Source: Phycisphaerales bacterium
GTDB lineage: Bacteria; Planctomycetota; Phycisphaerae; Phycisphaerales; UBA1924
DNA length: 64,000 nucleotides
NCBI GenBank assembly: GCA_029260295.1
Contig: JAJDDN010000006.1
Span: forward strand, 62,001 to 126,000
Direction: 5' to 3'
The position numbers and the translations under genes were made by a program. The first letter of the stretch is position 1, and each line of letters starts with the position of its first letter. Below the pieces are notes generated by a model that was not told where the DNA came from, ran no database searches, and worked only from the letters and a program-made list of their open reading frames with translations. This document shows positions 44,482 to 52,634 of the stretch, in pieces.

Positions 44482-45990
44482 TCACACAATCCCAGGGTCC
44501 GCCTCATCGAGACCAAGCTCATCAAGAACCTGCTCCTCAGGCACACCCAACGCAACCTTCGCCTGCGCCGCATCCAGAGACTCCTCATCCCCGATCGGAC
44601 CAAGCACACCCCACACCACGCGAACGCCCCGCTCCGCCTCAGAAACCCGAAGCACCCCCGCCTCATCAAGAGCCCGAAGCACAAGCGAACTCACCTGCTC
44701 GATCCCACGCCCATAAGTCACACGCTTCCGCATCGTCTTAGCGATCAGCCCCATCAGCGTCACCCGGAGCGCATTGGCACTCGACAGGTTCCCAAGCTTC
44801 GCCTTGACCACCCCGCCCGCAAGCGGAGGCACCCCCGAAATCTTGTCCATCGCCTCACGGATCTCACCAATATGCTTATCCTCACTCGGACTGCTCGCAT
44901 CACCACCAAAGCTCACAATCGACGCATCAGGATTGTCCGTGCTCCACACAGTCCCAGGCCCAACCCCCGAACCATCAAACCCCTCGATCCCACGAGCCAG
45001 ATACATCTTAAAACTCTGCAGCGTCACCCGGTTGGCACGATCACTTAACCGAGTGTTCAGCTCGTCCTGCAATCCAATCAACGCTTCCACTTCCCCAAGC
45101 CCCGAATACACAAACGGCTGGCTCATATTCTGAATATGCACCACAGGCACCACAGACCCAAGCACCGATCGAGTCCCACCCGATACCCGCTCCCCGTCTT
45201 CATACAACGCCCACCCATCCTCAGTAATCAACTCCGTCACCGTCGACCGCTTCCGGACAGTCGAATCCTGACCGCCCCCGATCAACCGACCAAACCGATT
45301 CCGGATCGTGTTCTTCGATTCAACCGACTCTTCAAGCTGATTGAGCTCCCGCTCAAAGTGGATCGCATATCCATCAAGCACCCTGTAATCCGAATCGCTC
45401 ACAATCGGCACCCCACGCCGCGGCTCGATCGGCTCAACCGAGATCGCCTCATGCACCGTCTCAATCGTCGCTCCAACAAGCCGGTCCTCATCAATCCGAA
45501 CCAGCAGATCCACATACCCATACACATGCCCGAGCGTCGCGATATCCTGCATCAACGCAATCCCCCCGCTCCGCTCCCACACCCGCTCAAGCACGCCCTC
45601 GATGATCTCCTGCCTGCCCTCATCATCAGACAACGACTCAATCCGCACCGGCGACCCAAACATAAAGTCAACCATCGTCCCGACTCGCCACCCGATGTCG
45701 TTCTCAATCACAACCTCCCGCCGACCACTCGCGGCAGACACTCCATCAACACTCGTCCCCGTCACCCGTGGCGGCAGCCCACGCTCCTGCGCCGAACGGT
45801 ACCACCCATTCTGATTGGCACCCTGCGCCATCCCGCTCCGCCCAACCAGCTCGAGTGGGTTGCGGTAATACGCCCACAACTGCTCAAGTCGAGGCAACGC
45901 CTCGTTCTCGTGCGTATCGATCAACGATCGCACAAGCTCCCATCGTCTTTGAGCATTTCCCGACAACCCACTCGAACTCTGGTCAGACAT
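44482..45990 (-). CDS. Phage portal protein (SPP1 gp6/DUF1073-like)
   Basis: The 502-residue product resembles SPP1-type portals: VRSLIDTHENEALPRLEQLWAYYR at the start, VVIENDIGWRVGTMVDFMFG, AIHFERELNQLEES, LGEVEALIGLQDELNTRLSDR, and LPPLAGG-like VPPLAGGVVKAKLGNLSSANAL. The last is typical of the long portal helix and crown regions. A portal ring is the DNA entry vertex of tailed-phage heads. The ATG at 45990 has GGAGG seven bases upstream; ATG 46014 is in frame but lacks one. It is the first gene of the cluster. No terminase, which normally adjoins the portal gene, is present on either side. Confidence 0.78.
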   Translation of the reverse strand: MSDQSSSGLSGNAQRRWELVRSLIDTHENEALPRLEQLWAYYRNPLELVGRSGMAQGANQNGWYRSAQERGLPPRVTGTSVDGVSAASGRREVVIENDIGWRVGTMVDFMFGSPVRIESLSDDEGRQEIIEGVLERVWERSGGIALMQDIATLGHVYGYVDLLVRIDEDRLVGATIETVHEAISVEPIEPRRGVPIVSDSDYRVLDGYAIHFERELNQLEESVESKNTIRNRFGRLIGGGQDSTVRKRSTVTELITEDGWALYEDGERVSGGTRSVLGSVVPVVHIQNMSQPFVYSGLGEVEALIGLQDELNTRLSDRANRVTLQSFKMYLARGIEGFDGSGVGPGTVWSTDNPDASIVSFGGDASSPSEDKHIGEIREAMDKISGVPPLAGGVVKAKLGNLSSANALRVTLMGLIAKTMRKRVTYGRGIEQVSSLVLRALDEAGVLRVSEAERGVRVVWGVLGPIGDEESLDAAQAKVALGVPEEQVLDELGLDEADPGIV

Positions 45991-46059
45991 AATCCCGCCT
46001 CCACTTCCCGGCATGCATTTGAATCACACGCTCACCCAATGGACCATTCGGACCCCAGC

Positions 46060-46082
46060 GTGCGCACAAAACAAGTCACTCC
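46060..46082. repeat. Direct repeat, copy 1
   Basis: It begins with the palindrome GTGCGCAC, then AAAA, a 5-base variable stretch and CACTCC. The same order recurs at 46171. Confidence 0.6.
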
Positions 46083-46170
46083 GCGCCCCCGCCGACGCGC
46101 AAACCCTTGAAAACAAAGACCGAAATTTTTTATAGAATTCCCGGACTGATTAAATAAACTCGACCGTTCT

Positions 46171-46192
46171 GTGCGCACAAAAACGGCACTCC
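46171..46192. repeat. Direct repeat, copy 2
   Basis: GTGCGCAC, AAAA, a 4-base variable stretch and CACTCC, 111 bases from copy 1. It overlaps the 5' arm of the terminator hairpin. Confidence 0.6.
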
Positions 46193-46203
46193 AAAGAGTG
46201 CCG
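46179..46203 (-). terminator. Rho-independent terminator of the 46234 gene
   Basis: Read on the minus strand, CGGCACTC and GAGTGCCG form an 8-bp stem with a TTTG loop, followed by five T. It lies 31 bases after the stop codon. Confidence 0.85.
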
Positions 46204-46233
46204 CATCAAATCACATCTGTATCCGCGTCAATA

Positions 46234-46488
46234 TCAGCCGATCACTTCGACCCGCGAGTACTGATCAAGATTCACAACCACAATCTCCCCGTCATCCTTC
46301 CGCAGCTCCACCCGATCAAGCCACAGCTTCTTGTCCCGCCCGTGGGCAAACCAAGACCCCGTCTTCTGTTGCCCAACCCGCTGAACAATCCCCTCAACGC
46401 TCGTCACATTGGCAGAATCATTCAGCATCACCTGCTGCGACACCCGAACCCGCGACCCGATCTCGTAATCTGTAGCTGTATCACTCAT
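46234..46488 (-). CDS. Small beta-rich protein of unknown function
   Basis: The 84-residue product (MSDTATDYEIGSRVRVSQQ, SVEGIVQRVGQQKTGSWFAHG, KLWLDRVELRKDDGEIVVVN) looks like an SH3-like or KOW-like barrel: short strands, a Gly-Arg turn and basic patches suited to binding nucleic acid or protein. The ATG at 46488 is chosen because TATACT lies six bases before it. A longer frame to 46608 only translates the palindromic repeat at 46538. It has its own terminator, so it is separate from the portal cluster. Confidence 0.6.
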   Translation of the reverse strand: MSDTATDYEIGSRVRVSQQVMLNDSANVTSVEGIVQRVGQQKTGSWFAHGRDKKLWLDRVELRKDDGEIVVVNLDQYSRVEVIG

Positions 46489-46494
46489 GCCCAA

Positions 46495-46500
46495 AGTATA
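46495..46500 (-). promoter_or_regulatory. -10 box for the 46234 gene
   Basis: TATACT on the minus strand, six bases before the ATG at 46488, with no Shine-Dalgarno sequence. Confidence 0.5.
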
Positions 46501-46537
46501 CGCCCATCCTTCACCCGCTTCCTTCCTCCCACTCTTG

Positions 46538-46583
46538 CCCCTCCCCGCGCCCCGCGGGGAGGTGTCGCGCAGCGACGGAGGGG
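46538..46583. repeat. REP-like palindromic element
   Basis: A perfect 9-bp stem (46541-46549 with 46553-46561, loop CCC) is followed by a 5-bp hairpin (46564-46568 with 46572-46576, loop GCA). CCCCTCC at the left end can pair with GGAGGGG at the right end. It looks like a mobile palindrome, or like the terminator region of the phosphohexomutase gene. Only this one copy is seen in the window. Confidence 0.5.
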
Positions 46584-46611
46584 TCTTTCTTGATCTTCTC
46601 TTCCCCAATCG

Positions 46612-48135
46612 CTAGTAGTTCGTAGCCATTCCTTTGATCTCCCCCTCAATCTCCCCCGCCACCCGCTCGGCCTCCGCCTCACTCGGTGCCTCCACAATCA
46701 CCCGCATAATCGGTTCCGTATTACTCGCCCGCACATGCGCCCACACCCCCCGCTCATCCCAATCAATCCGGATCCCATCCTGTAAATCCACCCTACAGCC
46801 ATCCATCTTCGAGTAGACCCCGTCAAGATGCCGCACCACAGGCACCGCATCAGATTTACTCACCAGATCCGACTTCGCCTTGAGGATCGTGTACCCGTTC
46901 TCCTGAACCTCAGTCGTCGGCCCCATCCCATTAACCATCTCCACAAGCTCGCTCATCGTCTTGCCAGTCCGAGCCATCAATGCCATAATCAATGCCATCC
47001 CCGACAGAGAATCCCGCACATAAGTCACCTCCGCCCAGATCACCCCGCCGTTCCCCTCGCCGCCCATCACCACATCACGACCCTCAGCCGACAGCTTCTT
47101 CATCTGCTCAACAACATTCGCCTCCCCAACCGCCGACCGCACAACCTCCGCCCCGTAATGAGCCGCCACATCGTCAATCATCCGCGAGGTCGAAAGATTC
47201 ACCACAAACACCGGCTTCTGCCCCCCAGCCTTCCCCGCCCGATCCTGCCGCGCCTCCATCAACGCCATCGCGCACAACACCAGCGTGTACTCCTCACCAA
47301 TATAGCTCCCAAGCTCATCAACAATCGCCAACCGATCCGCATCCGGATCCTGCGCAAACCCCACGCTTGCCTTCTCCCCAACAACCACATCGCACAACCC
47401 CCCCTTGCCAGACAAGTTCTCCCGCGTCGGCTCCGGAGTATGCGGAAAGTCCCCAGATCCATCACACGCCACCGGCAGCACCCGCCCGCCGATCCGCTCA
47501 AAGAAAGGAACCGCCATCGTCGATCCAGAACAGTTCACTGAATCCAGCACCGCCGAAATCTTCCCAACCTTCTTCTCAGGCTCATCACCCATAATCCGGT
47601 AAAACGAATCCACCGCCCAAGACACATGCACCCCGATCTCACTGCTGTGCGCCACCACAACCCCGCGCTCCCGCGTCTGCTTGGGTTCCCCTTCGCTGCT
47701 CTTAAACCGCTCAACAATCTCCTCAGCCTCCGACGCAAGCGGCGCCCGAGACGACGATCCCGAAGCCCCCTGGTCATTAACAATACATTTGATCCCGTTC
47801 CACTGAGCCGGGTTATGACTCGCCGTGATCACAAGCCCCGCTTCGCAACATGGCCCAGACACCGCCACCCCCACAGATGGAGTCGTCGCCACACCCATCC
47901 GCACCACATCACACCCCGCCCGCAGCAACCCCTCAATCGCCGCCTCTTCAATCACTTCCCCGCCACGCCGACCATCACGCCCCACCGCAACAACCATCAC
48001 CCCGCCATCCTTATAGCTCTCCCACAGCCACTCCCCGAACGCCGCCGCGTACCGCACCGCCAGCTCAGAAGTCAGACTCTCCCCAACGATCCCACGAAGC
48101 CCACTCACACCCAATATCAACGGCGAATCACTCAT
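46612..48135 (-). CDS. Phosphohexomutase (phosphoglucosamine/phosphomannomutase family)
   Basis: The 507-residue protein has all four family sites: the phosphoserine loop TASHNP at 104-109 (Ser106), the metal loop DPDADRLA, the sugar loop GGEGNGGVIW, and the C-terminal phosphate-binding SNTEPIMR. Members interconvert hexose 1- and 6-phosphates. Sequence alone does not separate phosphoglucosamine mutase (GlmM) from phosphomannomutase here. GEGNGG is closer to archaeal and GlmM-like enzymes, and the chain is about 60 residues longer than E. coli GlmM. AGGAG precedes the ATG. Confidence 0.85.
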   Translation of the reverse strand: MSDSPLILGVSGLRGIVGESLTSELAVRYAAAFGEWLWESYKDGGVMVVAVGRDGRRGGEVIEEAAIEGLLRAGCDVVRMGVATTPSVGVAVSGPCCEAGLVITASHNPAQWNGIKCIVNDQGASGSSSRAPLASEAEEIVERFKSSEGEPKQTRERGVVVAHSSEIGVHVSWAVDSFYRIMGDEPEKKVGKISAVLDSVNCSGSTMAVPFFERIGGRVLPVACDGSGDFPHTPEPTRENLSGKGGLCDVVVGEKASVGFAQDPDADRLAIVDELGSYIGEEYTLVLCAMALMEARQDRAGKAGGQKPVFVVNLSTSRMIDDVAAHYGAEVVRSAVGEANVVEQMKKLSAEGRDVVMGGEGNGGVIWAEVTYVRDSLSGMALIMALMARTGKTMSELVEMVNGMGPTTEVQENGYTILKAKSDLVSKSDAVPVVRHLDGVYSKMDGCRVDLQDGIRIDWDERGVWAHVRASNTEPIMRVIVEAPSEAEAERVAGEIEGEIKGMATNY

Positions 48136-48182
48136 ATCAACACTCCTAAACCAGTTCCCCCACTCTATGCCCCAATCCCCCC

Positions 48183-48188
48183 TACCCT
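48183..48188 (+). promoter_or_regulatory. -10 box for the small membrane protein/PTPS pair
   Basis: TACCCT, seven bases before the ATG at 48196. Confidence 0.35.
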
Positions 48189-48195
48189 TCCCCTC

Positions 48196-48477
48196 ATGCT
48201 CGAATCAATCAACCATTTCCTCTTCTCCTACTACGGCCTCGACTGGGCAGCAGCAGTCTTCATGTTCCTCTCGATGCACAGGCTCGGGATCCACAAAAAA
48301 GACGGCTTCATCTTCGCCGCCGCCGCCTCCATCTGCTGGGTCGCCTTCAACATCATCGCCCACTCGGCCCCGGGCGCCGTCGCCAATGTCATCATCGCCA
48401 TCATGGCCCTCCGCTCACTCTCCACCTGGAACAAAACACACCCAAACCAAACCCCTCCAAAGCCTACCGAGTCCTGA
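48196..48477 (+). CDS. Three-helix small membrane protein
   Basis: The 93-residue product has about three membrane helices. The central and last ones (FAAAASICWVAFNIIAHSAP, GAVANVIIAIMALRSL) have the Trp, the Pro and the Ala-Asn spacing seen in SemiSWEET/PnuC-like half-transporters. That suggests a small-solute transporter working as a dimer, on pattern only. The stop codon is one base before the next ATG, so it is cotranscribed with the PTPS-like gene. A shared pterin-related role is possible. No Shine-Dalgarno sequence is present. Confidence 0.5.
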   Translation: MLESINHFLFSYYGLDWAAAVFMFLSMHRLGIHKKDGFIFAAAASICWVAFNIIAHSAPGAVANVIIAIMALRSLSTWNKTHPNQTPPKPTES

Positions 48478-48478
48478 C

Positions 48479-48874
48479 ATGTTCACCATTCCATCTTTCC
48501 AAATACAGGTCACCCACGAGTTCTGCGCCGCCCACTCCATCATCCTCAATGGCGCCCCTGAGCCAACCCACGGCCACAACTTCAAAACCACCGCCACAAT
48601 CTCCGGCTCCCAGCTCGACGCCGAAGGACTCCTCTGCGACTTCCACATCGTCGAGCAAACCCTCATCGAGATCTGCAAACCCTTCAACAACCAGAACCTC
48701 AACGAGTGCCCCCCCTTCGATCAGCTCAATCCCACCGCAGAGAACATCGCCAAGCACATCGCTGATGAGTTGGCAAGCAAACTCGACGACTCCCTCGCCC
48801 CAAACGCCAAGGTCCACTGCGTCTCCATAACCGAAGCCCCAAACTGCATCGCGACCTACACCAGAGCCCCATAA
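48479..48874 (+). CDS. 6-pyruvoyltetrahydropterin synthase-family protein lacking the catalytic Cys
   Basis: The 131-residue product has the PTPS/QueD zinc ligands H19, H31 and H33 (FCAAH, THGH) and the conserved Glu in SITEAPNCIATY. The catalytic Cys four residues before HGH in the normal QueD (Cys24 in the gene at 17717) is replaced here by Pro27-Glu28. Variants with Glu in this region (PTPS-III) make 6-hydroxymethyl-dihydropterin for folate in some organisms, so a folate or other pterin role is more likely than a second QueD. It is coupled to the membrane protein before it. Confidence 0.72.
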   Translation: MFTIPSFQIQVTHEFCAAHSIILNGAPEPTHGHNFKTTATISGSQLDAEGLLCDFHIVEQTLIEICKPFNNQNLNECPPFDQLNPTAENIAKHIADELASKLDDSLAPNAKVHCVSITEAPNCIATYTRAP

Positions 48875-49035
48875 CGATCGCCCTGCGCACATAACGCGCC
48901 GGACCAGACTCAACCTCCAATTCCCCCACATTCGGGCATCTCCAACAAAACTTATCCCCCATCCCCGCCGATCACTCCCAACCGGTCGCGAGCGCGGTCA
49001 CCACACACCAACACCCAACCAAAGGGAAAAATTAC

Positions 49036-49626
49036 ATGTTCAACACACCATTTGCTTCAAACTTCCAAGCCACACCATTCGGATTCCCCGGCTTCCAGGG
49101 TTTCCAAGGATTTAATCCATCATGGAACCAATCCTTCGGTGGCCAGTTCTCACCATCCGCAAACTTCCAAGGCGGGAACGACTGGAACACCTCACCATGG
49201 GCCGCATCTAACAACTGGTCTAACAACTCATGGAACACTCCATGGAACGGGAACACCCCAAACTTCAACAGCTGGGGCAACTCATCCAACGGCTTCGAAG
49301 GCTTCAGCCCTTGGAACCAGCCAACAAACCAGTGGGCACCAACCCCGTGGAACTGGTTCAACTCACCATTCGCTTCCCAGTTTGGTAGCCAGTTCGGAAG
49401 CCCATTCGCCAGCCCATTCGGTAATCAGTTCGGTAACCAGTTTGGTTCACAGTTCGGCTCACCATTCGGTGCCCAGTTCGGCGCTCAGTTCCAACCACAA
49501 ACCCCATTCGGTTTCAACTGGTGGAACGCAGAAGGCCCGCAAACCGAAGCAGGAACCCCAGGCACACCATTCGGACACAACCCTTTCACCGGCTTCAACC
49601 CAGCGGCAACCACCCAAGCCGCCTAA
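49036..49626 (+). CDS. FG-repeat, Asn/Gln/Trp-rich low-complexity protein
   Basis: The 196-residue product is made almost only of Phe, Gly, Asn, Gln, Ser, Trp and Pro. The first 110 residues are Trp/Asn-rich (NNWSNNSWNTPWNG). Residues about 111-155 are a run of Phe-Gly repeats (SQFGSQFGSPFASPFGNQFG). It has almost no charged residues, no signal peptide and no membrane helix. Such sequences are intrinsically disordered and can form gels or condensates; FG nucleoporins are the best-known case. The gene has an AAAGGGA Shine-Dalgarno sequence and its own strong terminator, so it is likely a well-expressed single gene. The function is unknown. Confidence 0.75.
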   Translation: MFNTPFASNFQATPFGFPGFQGFQGFNPSWNQSFGGQFSPSANFQGGNDWNTSPWAASNNWSNNSWNTPWNGNTPNFNSWGNSSNGFEGFSPWNQPTNQWAPTPWNWFNSPFASQFGSQFGSPFASPFGNQFGNQFGSQFGSPFGAQFGAQFQPQTPFGFNWWNAEGPQTEAGTPGTPFGHNPFTGFNPAATTQAA

Positions 49627-49654
49627 TCAAATCCGACATCTCAACAAACAAATG

Positions 49655-49678
49655 CCCCGGCAATCGCCGGGGTTTTTT
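49655..49678 (+). terminator. Rho-independent terminator of the FG-repeat gene
   Basis: CCCCGGC and GCCGGGG form a 7-bp GC stem with loop AATC, followed by six T. Confidence 0.92.
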
Positions 49679-49700
49679 AGTCTCATCACCCACAGTTCAC

Positions 49701-52568
49701 CTACCGCTCCTCGTTGACAATCTCCACCCGAAAATGCTCCCCATCCCGATACCATTTCCGGAACACTTCATTGACCCCCTCTGCGTCCAACTCCTGGTAC
49801 GCCTCGCGGATCGACCAGATCGATTCCACATCCCCATCCCATCGCCCAAGCCTCGATAACCTTGATGCCCAGAACTCAGAACGATCAAACCCCTGCCCAA
49901 ACATCCCGCCGATCCGCCCAATCGGCCCAGCCAGTTCTTGCCCGCTTAATCCCTCTATAGCCATCTGCTCAAGAACCCCACCAATCACCCCCGCCCAAGA
50001 TTCAATCGATTCTGCTTCGCTGTCCACCTGCCCAAACATCACCACACGCCCCGGAACCAAATCCAGCGTCAGCAATCCTCCAGACACCCGGACACCATGA
50101 TCGATACTGTGAACCGCCGCTTCAAGCCGCCTCTCAAAGACCATCCCCGCAACAGTCAACGCCCGCAACTCATCAAGATCCTCAACCCGGCACGCCCCAA
50201 ACCCAACCATGACCCCCTCGACTCCTAAAGCATCGCACACATTAATGGTCTCTTCCCCGCCGACCCCCTCGTTGACAAAGACCGCTTCACCCTCATCATT
50301 TTCGACCCCCTCAGGAATCCCACCGAGGTGAGCTTCGCATACCTCAATCGTTTCCTGAGCACCAGCCCCCCCCGCGATCCCAACTTCGATGCCCCCGCCT
50401 CGTATTTTTTCAGCGATCCAGCTCCGCATCGACCGCGCATCAAGCTCATCGCCAAACACCGCTGGATCCCTCAGCTCAAACCCAACCCCGAACGCCTTGG
50501 CAATCCCAGACTCGGTCGCCTGCACAGGAACCCCAAGAACCCTGGCCCCTGTTTCCCCTTGGTGTGCCAATGAATCAATCATCGACTGCTCAATCCGCAG
50601 ATCCGTCAAGAACGCCTGCACCAACTCCACAGCCCACTCAAACGATTCCTCCGGAGCCCGCACACCGATCTCCATCCCCCATGTACCGCGCTGAAGCTCA
50701 ACCTTGATCCCATGCTCAATAAAAAACCCACGGAGTTCCTTCTCTGTCCGAGACCTGATCGCCCCCTGCTCGATCGCCGCCACAAACACATCACCGGCTC
50801 CGCTCATCTCAGTACTTTCAATCGAGTCAAACTCAACCCGAACCACCATCGTCATCAGTCCAGGCCTCTCAACATCCATCATCTCCCGGTGATGCACCAC
50901 CACCCCATTACTGAGCACCGCGGTCACCACACCCGAATCCCGATGCACCGTGATCTCATCAACAACCCCCCCGCTCCCCGGCCGGCTCAGGATCGCCCCC
51001 TGGAAATCTTCAACCCAATCCTCCCAGCCGCCCAATCCGCCCAGAGTATCAAGCGATGCCCCGCGAGCATTCGCCAGCACATCCCGCACCGCCTCGTCAT
51101 CGACTTCATCATCCGAATCAATCAGCAACAGCGTGACCGGTTCAACCTCTCCGAACAACCTCCCCACCAACTGATTGATACGCGCAGAGTCCATCTCTTC
51201 AATCCAACCCTCGGCCTGCCCCACCCACTCATCAAGATCAACCAAAGGCCGCCCGTACGCCATCATCCAGTTCAGCGTCCGCGCCCGCTCGCGTGCCGTT
51301 GACCCATTCCATTGATCAATCTCGTACCCAAGCTGCTGAATCAACCACCCCCTCGCCCGCTCAATCTCCCCTTCGCTCAGCCCATCACGCACCAACCTCC
51401 GCCGTTCAATCTCAATCCCCGCAAGAACAGCCCGCCACTCCGCCTCCCCATCAGCCCCCACCTCAGCCCCCAAATCTGATTTGGTCTCCACAAAGATCTG
51501 CCCATACCCGATCCGACCCAATAGCTCACCCGCGTCCACGCTCGCAGACTCAACACCATCAATATCACGCAGCATCACACGATTGACCCGGTGACGGATC
51601 GCCTCGCCGGCCAGAGAAAACATCAACGCCTCCTGATACCCCGCGTCATCCCACACCCGCTCAGATTCATCCCCAAACCAAACCATCCCAATCCGCGATC
51701 CCTCAAGCCGAGCGTCACTCATCGTCACCACCCGCCCGCCGATCCCCTCCTTGATAATCGGAACCACACTCTGTTCAGTCGCTCCCAGCCCTACGCATCC
51801 ATCAAACACACGCCTCGCCTCAGCGATCACCGCCGCAGCATCCACATCCCCAACAACAAGCACACTCGCCTGCCCCGGTGTCCACTCACGAGCCACAAAC
51901 CCTCGCACCATTTCCGCATCAAGCCCCCCGCACTCTTCAAGCGACGCCAAAGGCACCCGGCTATACCCACTATGCCCAAGCAGCTCCGGGAGCCACACCC
52001 GATTCATCGACTGCTCAACCCGATCACGCTCAATGGATTCAATCTCCCCGATCATCCCCCCCCGCACCTTCTCAATCGCAGCATCCCCCGGCCAGTACCC
52101 ATCAACAAGCCCCCGAGCCAGTTCAAACCCAACCCCGACCTCACCAGCAGACCCAACCTCAAGCATAAACGCCACATGGTCCTGACTCACGATCACGCCA
52201 CCCCCACCAATCGCGCTCTCCTCATCAAGACCGAACATCTCCAGCATGGATTCATTCGAAAACTCCCCCACCCCCATCATTGCCGCGCGAGCGGCCATCA
52301 TCGATGCCCCGCGTTCATTGTCTCGCTCGCTCATCGACCCCCGATGCATCCGCACCCACACCTGTGTCTTCTGATCATCCCCACCAAACTCGTCTTGCGA
52401 GAATACCACCACCTCAAGCCCACACTCAAGGACAACCCGATCAACCAACGCCGGCCCGCCAAAGGCACGCGACCCAAAAGCCATCAAAGTAATAAATATT
52501 GAAACGCGAATCCACTGCACGAGCGCGGAACTCCAAAGGGCAACCTTCAAATCCACCGGGCCACACAC
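49701..52568 (-). CDS. M16-family (insulinase-like) protein without zinc site, exported
   Basis: The 955-residue product has a signal peptide and the duplicated M16 plan: two halves each with an N-type and a C-type domain (for example the stretch SVLVVGDVDAAAVIAEARRVF, typical of the M16 C-domain). The zinc motif HxxEH expected near residues 88-100 is absent; the aligned stretch reads GASMMAARAAMMG. No second HxxEH or HxxxH is visible. The protein is therefore probably not a peptidase, but like mitochondrial core proteins or PqqL-type partners it may have a structural or processing role. It starts at GTG without a Shine-Dalgarno sequence. A TATATT lies 11 bases upstream. Confidence 0.72.
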   Translation of the reverse strand: MCGPVDLKVALWSSALVQWIRVSIFITLMAFGSRAFGGPALVDRVVLECGLEVVVFSQDEFGGDDQKTQVWVRMHRGSMSERDNERGASMMAARAAMMGVGEFSNESMLEMFGLDEESAIGGGGVIVSQDHVAFMLEVGSAGEVGVGFELARGLVDGYWPGDAAIEKVRGGMIGEIESIERDRVEQSMNRVWLPELLGHSGYSRVPLASLEECGGLDAEMVRGFVAREWTPGQASVLVVGDVDAAAVIAEARRVFDGCVGLGATEQSVVPIIKEGIGGRVVTMSDARLEGSRIGMVWFGDESERVWDDAGYQEALMFSLAGEAIRHRVNRVMLRDIDGVESASVDAGELLGRIGYGQIFVETKSDLGAEVGADGEAEWRAVLAGIEIERRRLVRDGLSEGEIERARGWLIQQLGYEIDQWNGSTARERARTLNWMMAYGRPLVDLDEWVGQAEGWIEEMDSARINQLVGRLFGEVEPVTLLLIDSDDEVDDEAVRDVLANARGASLDTLGGLGGWEDWVEDFQGAILSRPGSGGVVDEITVHRDSGVVTAVLSNGVVVHHREMMDVERPGLMTMVVRVEFDSIESTEMSGAGDVFVAAIEQGAIRSRTEKELRGFFIEHGIKVELQRGTWGMEIGVRAPEESFEWAVELVQAFLTDLRIEQSMIDSLAHQGETGARVLGVPVQATESGIAKAFGVGFELRDPAVFGDELDARSMRSWIAEKIRGGGIEVGIAGGAGAQETIEVCEAHLGGIPEGVENDEGEAVFVNEGVGGEETINVCDALGVEGVMVGFGACRVEDLDELRALTVAGMVFERRLEAAVHSIDHGVRVSGGLLTLDLVPGRVVMFGQVDSEAESIESWAGVIGGVLEQMAIEGLSGQELAGPIGRIGGMFGQGFDRSEFWASRLSRLGRWDGDVESIWSIREAYQELDAEGVNEVFRKWYRDGEHFRVEIVNEER

Positions 52569-52634
52569 CCGGCAACAAGAATATACCGCCTCAACCCACC
52601 CGCGATGCAGAACGCATAAAGACTGAATCCCGAT

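Larger units (their letters stand above)
45991..46233. other. AT-rich leader region upstream of the phage-head cluster
   Basis: These 243 bases hold two near-identical direct repeats (46060-46082 and 46171-46192), the terminator of the small gene at 46234, and an AT-rich stretch around 46110-46140 that could hold the cluster promoter. A clear -35/-10 pair was not found. Confidence 0.4.

Noticed and set aside
45136..46110. 324-codon frame antisense to the portal gene
   Set aside because: Same shadow composition as other antisense frames, and the portal frame opposite carries recognisable family segments.
40325..46488. Complete prophage
   Set aside because: No terminase, tail, lysis, replication, repressor or integrase gene could be found, and no paired attachment sites bracket the region.
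49367..49500. Minisatellite repeat array of non-coding nature
   Set aside because: The repeated units keep the reading frame of the FG-repeat protein and vary at synonymous positions, so they are coding repeats.
51591..52502. 303-codon frame antisense to the M16-like gene
   Set aside because: Pro/His/Arg-rich shadow frame without motifs.
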